A stretch of 64,000 nt of DNA from Mixophyes australis (lineage: Eukaryota; Chordata; Amphibia; Anura; Limnodynastidae). Each line of letters begins with the position of its first letter. The first letter of the stretch is position 1. The position numbers were made by a program, and so were the translations under genes. The stretch spans positions 363,769,124 to 363,833,123 of the forward strand of contig JAVHZZ010000002.1 of assembly GCA_036250195.1 (NCBI GenBank), written 5' to 3'. Of this stretch, positions 43,601 through 52,600 are shown piece after piece. The notes beneath the pieces are model-generated. The model was not told the origin of the DNA, made no database searches, and saw only the letters and a program-made list of their open reading frames with translations.

Positions 43601-46600
43601 ATTCATGTGTACACACTATATACGGTTTATACGATTTACCTTCAGATCTGTGCTCTTCATCTGTCATAACCAACGGCTGAAAAGAACATGACTCTGCACG
43701 CTCCATTGGAATCTATGGACACTGCTAGTCGTGAGTACATACACACTGCAGAATTGGAACATTGTTCCATCGTTGAACAACATTTTTTAATCTGCTTTAA
43801 AAATCAAATCAAACGATAGGATGTCCTTTGGAACAATAATCGTTCATCATTTCAGAGTACACAGAAATGCCATATAGGGCCGAACGCTCGTTTATCGTTT
43901 GGCTGGCTCAATAATTGGCTGAAAACACTGCAGTGTGTACCCAACCTTACAAGTAGTCTGCTTTACAAAGCAGTAGTTTATAAAGTCAAATATATTAACT
44001 GGTTATATACACAAATAGTAAGTTGTTTATTTAAGGGGGATGGGTTTAATATGTGCAAAAAGACAAATTTCTTCAGATTGATGAACACAATCAGAGAGCT
44101 GGTATATCCACTTTAAAAATAGTATCTACAATCAATAGTAACAAATGTCTATTAAGAAAACGTCCCATTTCCCTGGCTGTATGGAAACCTCTGAACTGCA
44201 CTTCATGTGTATTGAAAGGCAGTGGGTTCCAGTACGGAGGAGGGTTACGTCACTGCGGTAGTAGGTTGTAGGGATCATTTAGAACAATTATAAGGAAGAT
44301 GTAAATGCCAAGCATACAGGTATGTATACATGTTGTAATGAGAATAATGCATGACAGAAAGAATTTGCAACTTGTATATACTGAATAGGTTGAAAGCAAA
44401 ACACCACCTGGGACAGCAGCAGGGGTGTTCAAATATGATACTGTATAAGAGAAAATAATGCACTATTCTCATTACAACTCTCCTTTAGAAGCTGCCACGT
44501 AAATGGAGCAAGTTCAATAAATAAGTCTAGTAGCTGAGCAAGGTGCACAGCCACCATATAGAACATACAGGCACAAGCTAAGCACCTCCACTGTCCAGAG
44601 TATATGAAGTGTATATTACAAGTACCAATACTACCCTAAAAAAAATAATTGTAGTGTAGCCAGCATCTGTTCTTGGCATGCCTCGAGTGCCGATCGTTTA
44701 ACTTGGAGTCTAGGGGCGTGAGTGACCATTTTTTGTGTTTATTTTTTGTCTTTAACAAATAAATACAAGTTTGCTATTCCCTGTCAGCAGCCTGCAGAAT
44801 GTCTGATCTCCCTAATTAACGCATACGTGATCAACACATAAGAAAAATGAATGTAAAAACTACAGTATTCAATAAAAAGGAGAGGCAGATTACCTTGAAT
44901 ACTGGCACAAAGATTGCACATACTATGGGTGTGGCTGGCATCCGAGGCAGAGGAAAGAACAGGCTCTGTAGGTTCTGGGAGTCTATAGGTTTATCCCTCG
45001 TTTATGGGACCAGTTTGGAGTTTGTATGCAGATTACTGAGAATATACATGTCATGCTAAACAAACCAAGACTCGGGAAGTCTGAAATGATCCCATGTGAG
45101 GGGGATATTTGTTAATAGCACTGCTGTTATATATTAAGTAATACACAGTCTCCCCGCTTTATGACAGAAACCTCACATGTATACTCCCTGCTAGTGTTAA
45201 TGTGTAGATGCTCTGAATCTGTTGGGAGTAGATCATACCATATATGATATACTACGTCCTGCTGTTACCGACTATAAATTATGCAAGGCCCACATAACAG
45301 TCTTGCTTTGAAGAATGAATAGGTGCACTGACCCTACTCAAAAGCACCTAAAAATAATTCTGTCCTACAGAAAACTTTCCAAATTCACCGTTTAACATTT
45401 TTGGATAACTTCTGTACATTTTCAATGGAATTACTTCTTTACTAACTACTATTAAAATAGATATTCTCACAATCTGAATTAAGCTGCCGAGTAAAATGAC
45501 TGTGTCTGACATCCGATTTATAAACCCAAATGCATGACCGCAAAAAAGAAAACGTTACAGTGTATAAATTGTCAGACCTCGGTTGCCCTTCCTCTATAAA
45601 CACTGCTACTGCCCTACATGTAATAATAATAACGTTTGAGAATAATTCATTAAATAAACAAAAAGCACCTGGAACAGACAAATCATAAAAATAGCAGACT
45701 TCAACAATTATTGGACAATATACATACCACAACCTCTGAATTATATAATATTGTTGTGTAGAAGATATGAGATGGTAACACTATACTCATCTATTTATCT
45801 ATACCAGAAAACCACTAATAGCTACGTTACAAGCCTCAGATGGACAAATCAGAAAGTGAAAACCTTTACCCACACCTGACAAGTAGTACTGTGGCTGGTC
45901 TACCTACTTTCTCAGGCTCACCAGGCTGAAGACTGGCAAACTATCAGTGGAGGCACCATCTCCATAAAAATTACATTGGGGGTTTTACTACTATAAAAAA
46001 TGAACCTCTTCAGTAATATCTGAATTGGTCTACTTACAGTTTAAAAATAAAACAATGTTATGGAATGTTATATAAACTGTACATAATATATAAATAATAT
46101 ATATTATTTATATGCTGCTGCTTCATTGACGTCACCACTGGCGTCTTCCTGGAGAAAGAAAAAACCCGTGGCTTTTCCAGAAATGGTCATTTATGTCAGC
46201 ACGTGGCCTTTAATAAATATGAGCAACACGCATACACCGTTTATTTTGGCTCACATGATTAGACCAAACCTATAATAAAAATAATATTCTTCATTGTTTA
46301 AATGTTGGAAGTTAGGGGTAAAATTGTGGCTAGTCCATCTCTGCGATAATAACAGAGTGGAATAATCATAACTAACTGTAAAGTCACCTGCACTCCTTCC
46401 AAAAATAAAATAAAACAATATTCCAAAATTCTACCATAATAAGAACTTTTTTTTAAATAAATGCAATTCACTCTTCAGACTAAGTAACACAAAATAATAC
46501 ACTAGCGGAATCAACATATTCCCTTGTTGAAAACATTGTTTTGCCCATTCGGGACTAAAGTCATTCTAGGGTCCTGCACATACATGCCCGTTAACCAATT

Positions 46601-49600
46601 ATCGCTTAGTCAGTAGGATTCTGGTTAAAACTGAATGGATAAGTCATAAAGATAATTGAATTTAGGCTAATTAATGGGGCAGAGCATCAGACAGATCACA
46701 CCTACCTGATTTCAGCTCCCTTTTATCAATTAAACATAGTAGTTTTCGTGGGTTTGCCTTATTATTAGCCAGTACTAAATGTGATCTGGGATTTCTGTCT
46801 TCAGATATACAAGCTATGACCTCTTTCTCCAACCTTATTCCATGGCACTGCATGACAAGTTGGTGGCCTTTACTACAAACTGAAGGCTCAATAGAGGTGC
46901 ACATATCATCAGATGTTATACTTCTTTGTCTTTGCATTGTCACTCCATTTGCCGTTGCATAATCCACTGTCGGGTCAGTTGTTGCTTCAGGTCTCTGTAG
47001 TTGCTGTGCAGCAAAGTTTAGACCTGGAGGAGCACATGTCAGCAGGGAGGGAGGAGGGTCTGGGACATCTGTTATGTCAGCTGGAAGGTCACTGCGAAAG
47101 GCACAGGGAGCCTGAACCAACTCTGGAGAGTTTCCTGAATGACAAGACATGGGATGAAAGTTTTCACACTCACAAATTCCCTCATCTTCCTCACAGTCAT
47201 GGTCATAGCCCCTGTCATTCAGGTTTTCAGATACATCTTGGTAAGGCACTGTAACATCAATAGTAAACTTGTCTTCAGCCAAGGTGCCATGCAGGTGACT
47301 GCCATAATCACTCCTGGCTAAGCTCCGGACGCTTTGTGACCTGCTGGAATTTTGCAAAAGAGAGTCACCTTCACCTTCTGAAGGAGTGCCTAGCTTTCGA
47401 GAAATAACTTCAAGGCACCGTCCACAACAAATATTGTTGCCCATCGTCACTGATAATACAAGGACGGAGCTACGTTTAACAAGGAATAATTTTGATCCTG
47501 CCACCAGTGAGCTGGTGTTACTATTTATAAACAAGAGGGGGGAAATAAAGGACTTGACAGTGGCTGATCAGGCTGTAGATCCTAAATGTAATTCTGAAGA
47601 GCGGTGCATGGACTACAAACTTTCACTGGCTGCTGGCCAGACTTGGATAGCACGTAAGGCTCAAACTCTTAAAACAAAGTGGGTGTTATGGAGCCTCAGC
47701 GTAAAAGAATAATGAGAGGCCTTCACAAGGTAAAGGTCTCTACAAAAATTACCAGACACTTATAAGACTGTAGAAACTTCTATTAAATAAATGTCATTAA
47801 ATTACAACTAAAACAGACAATTTTCTCTAAAACAATAAATACATTTCTAATACAAAAATAAACTACTGAAAGTTAATCCCAATTATCCTACTCCTTAAAT
47901 GGGCTTCAGATGTCAACAGGATATTATGTGATGAAACATGAATGCTCACAGCAAATAAGTCAACCACTCTAAAAATAAAATAAATGCAAAACCAGGTAGA
48001 GTATAAAGAGGATTTATGAATGTTTTTTTTTTTTTTTTAAGAAAAAGTGGCTAATAACTTGTAAGCATATGAATGAAATTGTTCTTATATACAAGAACAT
48101 TAACAACAGCATTTACATTGTACGGTAGTTTAGTTGGATGCAGGCCAACAGTTCCCTCCTGCCAATGCTGCAAGAGAATTCAAGAGTTATGCTGGTCACA
48201 CACACTGTGGAATCACAGCCCATTGCAGGTATCAGTGGTACTCCCATCGGATCAGGTTAATAAATGCAATGGGAAGATGACTGTGATCATCTTCAAACCT
48301 CATCTTCAGACTACAAGTGAGGCTGGTTAAGATTTATCCTCCAAGGGGCAGGATGGCTAAATGTCACCTAATTTGGCCACATACTTGCAGCCAAATTGGA
48401 CATCCATACTATCAACTCATCCTTGCAGAGTGGCTGGATCAGCTTGTGTGTGGTCAATTCAACTATAATCCATCCTAACAGGTGCAATGTACTAGCACAG
48501 CCATATATTTTTGGAATTTCAGTATTCAACCCACTGAAGAAATCTGCGAGACAGATGAAACGCGTTGGCTATGCCCCCTATTGACATCACACAGGAAAAG
48601 ACAAAGCACTTGTGTTCCACAGTGGAACGCACGGCAGGGAAATCGTTATTTCATTCTGTCAGCACTGGATCTCTCATACCGAGTTAGAGGCTGCACTGAC
48701 CCGTTTACCTAGACTTAACGATGGAACTTATGGACTGAGAAATATCTTCCCTCCTATTCAGATTCCTACTACGTTTAAAGGATCAGTGAGTTAATGGGCT
48801 AATAGCGCTGTTCCTTCTTCAATAATTTAAAACTTTAGGATATCGCTGGTTGGTTTACCCGATCACTAGTTACTGTGGTTCTTCTCTTGAACAGTTCTCT
48901 TTAGCCTGGATTGGACTTTTTTTTTTTTTACTCATTTTCACTCCCTGCTATTTTTATACTCAATATATTTTATTTTTATTTGCAATGTTTGACTAAACTG
49001 CTTATGTCCGTTACCTATAACAGTGGAATCACTTTGTGAGTCTTAGACAAAATATGGTTTTAATTAATCCAAAGTATATGGTATTAGGTCAATAAATTGA
49101 TAAAATATATAAATTCTGTACACGTTGACATCATAATCTGGATACATCCCCTTGTTTATAAACATTAAGTTAAACAACCAAATACCTTATATCATCCACA
49201 TATAGGTATTATATTGTTTTATATCAAAGTCAATAAAGCGCATAATAATCATTGCTATTTAGGTATTAACAGGGAGGGATGCCCTGTATTATTGCAGCTC
49301 TTGCAACAAATGAGAAAGAGCGCGTTCCTACTGTATTTTCCATTGGGATTTCAGTACTCCCTGATAAAAGAGCACCACAAGAGCTGACAATAGTTTACAA
49401 TTCATGACTTGCTAAATAACCTGTCGACTCTTAACCTTATTAGTTTTGTAGATTTGTAAGGCGCCACAATGCTCCGCCGTGCAGTAGGGAAAACAAGGAC
49501 ATACAAGGCAGACAAAATAAATGCAGACCTGAAAACTAAGGGTATGGAGGACCCTGCTCATTAGAGAGCTTACATTCTAAGCGGAAGAGGGCACAGCTTA

Positions 49601-52600
49601 AACAACAGGAACGAGTGTGGCTTAGAACGGAGATTGGGACAGCTGTGAGGGTGCATTAGGGTGAATAGTATCATAAGGGATAAGGTAAGCTTTAAAAAAA
49701 AGAGTGTTTATTAAAGAACATCTAAAGATTTGAAGGCTATGGGAAAGCCTGGTGTGGTAGGAAATTCCATAAGTGGGGAGCAGCAAGGAAGAAAGAAGTC
49801 TTGTAGGCGCGAGTGAGAGGTGGTTACCAGAGATTAGACAATGCGTAGGTCTAAGAGGGCGAGAGGGAGAGTATTTTAATATGAGATTTGAGATGTATCA
49901 AGGGGTGGTGTTGTTGAGGGCTTTGTAGGCAAGGGTGAGAAATCTGAACTGGATTCTGGAGGACACAGGGAGCCAGTGTAGATATTTGCAACATGGTTCA
50001 GCAGATGGGAAGCGGTGAGAGAGGAAGATAAGTCTTGCAAAACTTTAAACCTTAATTTATTGCCTTGTAATTTACCTCACAATGGGAATATTCTCTACTC
50101 AGCCTACTGATGGTAAAACAATATTCCAGCCACTAAAAAGACTGAAATTCCTTTTTTTTTTTTTTTGTTGGGCGTATTACAGTATAGCAAATAGCCTGTA
50201 TTATAGTCTTGTATAACAATTTGTCCCGTTTTTTTTTATATAGTCTAACTACCATGTCTCTAATTCTGCATGCTTATATTATTACCCTTCATTGAGATAG
50301 TCAGAACATATTAAGCATTGCTGTACAATTTTTTTTTTTTTGGTCCATCAATCAGTGGAGTTTACAATTAAAATCCAAGACAACAGGCACATGCAACTGT
50401 CAGTCTGGCAACCAATGCAAATTTCTAACAGCATCTATGATGTATATTATTAAGGTTTTTGTGCATTCTGCCATTTAACACTGTATAGAACAGACAGTGG
50501 TTTCTATGACTAATTTGTGATGCATATCTGAATACCAACAAACTGTCCTGGAACGTGTGTTTAAGTGTTAAAAACTGTTAACTTGATTTTACTTGCCAAC
50601 AGTATATTTACTATGGAAACTGGTAGCCCTAGCACTGAGGTGTCATTTATCAGCGACACCTTGATATAGTGGTCATTCACTGCAGAGCGTGACCCCAAAG
50701 ACGAAATCATCTATCAATGACAGCCTCAGGCTCTATTGAAGTTGCCATTAACTGTCACTTATGTTTACTAACAACCCAATGTCTGTACATACTGAAGGCC
50801 TCTTCCTGGCCACCCAATCACTGTACATACTGAAGGCCTACTACTGGACACCCAATAAGTTACTGTACATAGTGTATGCTTCTTACTAGTCATCCAATCA
50901 CTGTATATAGTGTGCAAAATGATTGCTATGTAAAAGCTCAGAGGGGAAGCCTAGCCTTCTCCAATGAGCTGAGCTAATCTAATGCCAGCCATACACACAG
51001 GAATTGGCCCGAAAACAATGCCTGAAAATAATCTTGCAAAAATCAATTTGATCACAACAGGTCATTTTTGCAAATTTAGTCAGAAGATGACCACAGATGT
51101 CTCTCAGCCACTGCGAGCTTGTGACCATACTAAAAGGCCCGATGCCAGAACTGATCCAGCCACTCAGCTCCATGGTCTAAATCTCTCCCAAAAGGGCCAC
51201 CTACATGTGTGGCAGTAACAGTTAACTTACACCGACTCTATCGATGTTGAATAATGGAAATTAGAGAAAGGATCCTTGATAAAAGATTGAAAACCCTGTA
51301 AGTTAAACAAAATTAAAAAATAAGCAAAACATTAAATAGAATAACTTTCTAGGCCATATAACTTATATAACAAACAAGTTATGTAAACATATACACAGGA
51401 GAACAGGACATGTATAGTTCTAAGGTTGCATTTTACCTGTAAAGGCACTTAAAGAATAAAAAAATCACTGTGCTACTAAAAGAAAACCCTGTCTCTTTTC
51501 TGGGGAAAAAAACAAACAAAACCAATGTGAAAGTTACTGAAGGTAATCAAAACACATAAAAAGATATTATTAATTTATAAAACACACATCAAAATGGATA
51601 TCTAGTCTAGATCAGAGGTAGACAACCAGAGGTTTGCAAGGCATGATGAAGCTTGCAGTTCCACAACCATCATTTATTTAAATAGTACCACGCATTCTGC
51701 AGCATAGTAGAGAATAGTTGTCATTTTCTCTTTGGAGATGACTAAATTCCTTACCACACACAAAGACAGACTAGGGTTAATTCTGACAGCAGCCAATTAA
51801 CCTGCACAACAGCCAGAAAACCACATATTTTGAGTGGAGAATAATTATAAAATTAGCAGTATGTACCTCTGATACAACTAAATGGCATGTTACAGTCAAT
51901 GTCAATAGTTTGTATTTCGCTCAGCTTTATTTGCAGTACAGCCCCTGAATATGCTCCATTAGTAAAGCACAGAATAGGTTAATCAGCCCTTCCATTCTCC
52001 TGCCTCACTGTTTACTTTCTGATTCCACCTTCAAAACACCTGCCAACCACAGCATGGCGTGCAATAACTTCCGGGTTTCTGGAGCGCACCCATCTACTAA
52101 AGTATATAGGGGTGTTCCGTTTTCATAATCTACTTCCTGCTTTTGACCTGCAAAGCTGTAAAATTTGAGTGCCATTACAACAAATAATAAACAAATTATA
52201 CACAGTAGGCTTCTTCAGGTCCTCAGACACGGGGTTATGTGTTTGACGTGCTGTAGGTAGGTAGGATTAAACACGCACCCCTACAAGATGATACAATGGT
52301 ATGGTCGGATGAAGGTGACCTTGATTACGGCTCTTGAGGCAGAATGTATGACACGCCGAGTGCTGTGTGTTCCCACAGTGCGGGAACAGTCACCTCCAGG
52401 ACCACGTGACAGCCCCCCATCACTGCCCAGGCTCCACAGCGGCTCTCAGACCATTGCTGCCAGGCCAGCCACAGTGATAGTCACACGGGGGGGCTGTCTC
52501 TGGCTTACTTCAATCTGGATAAACTGGTTTGGGCGATGAGAAGCCAGTGATGGCCTCGTAGTACCTGCCTCATTACTCTGAGCATTAGGTTGCCTTAATA

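Noticed and set aside
52288..52539. Plus-strand 83-residue frame in the GC-rich island
   Set aside because: No recognisable domain and no splice context; GC content alone explains the lack of stops.
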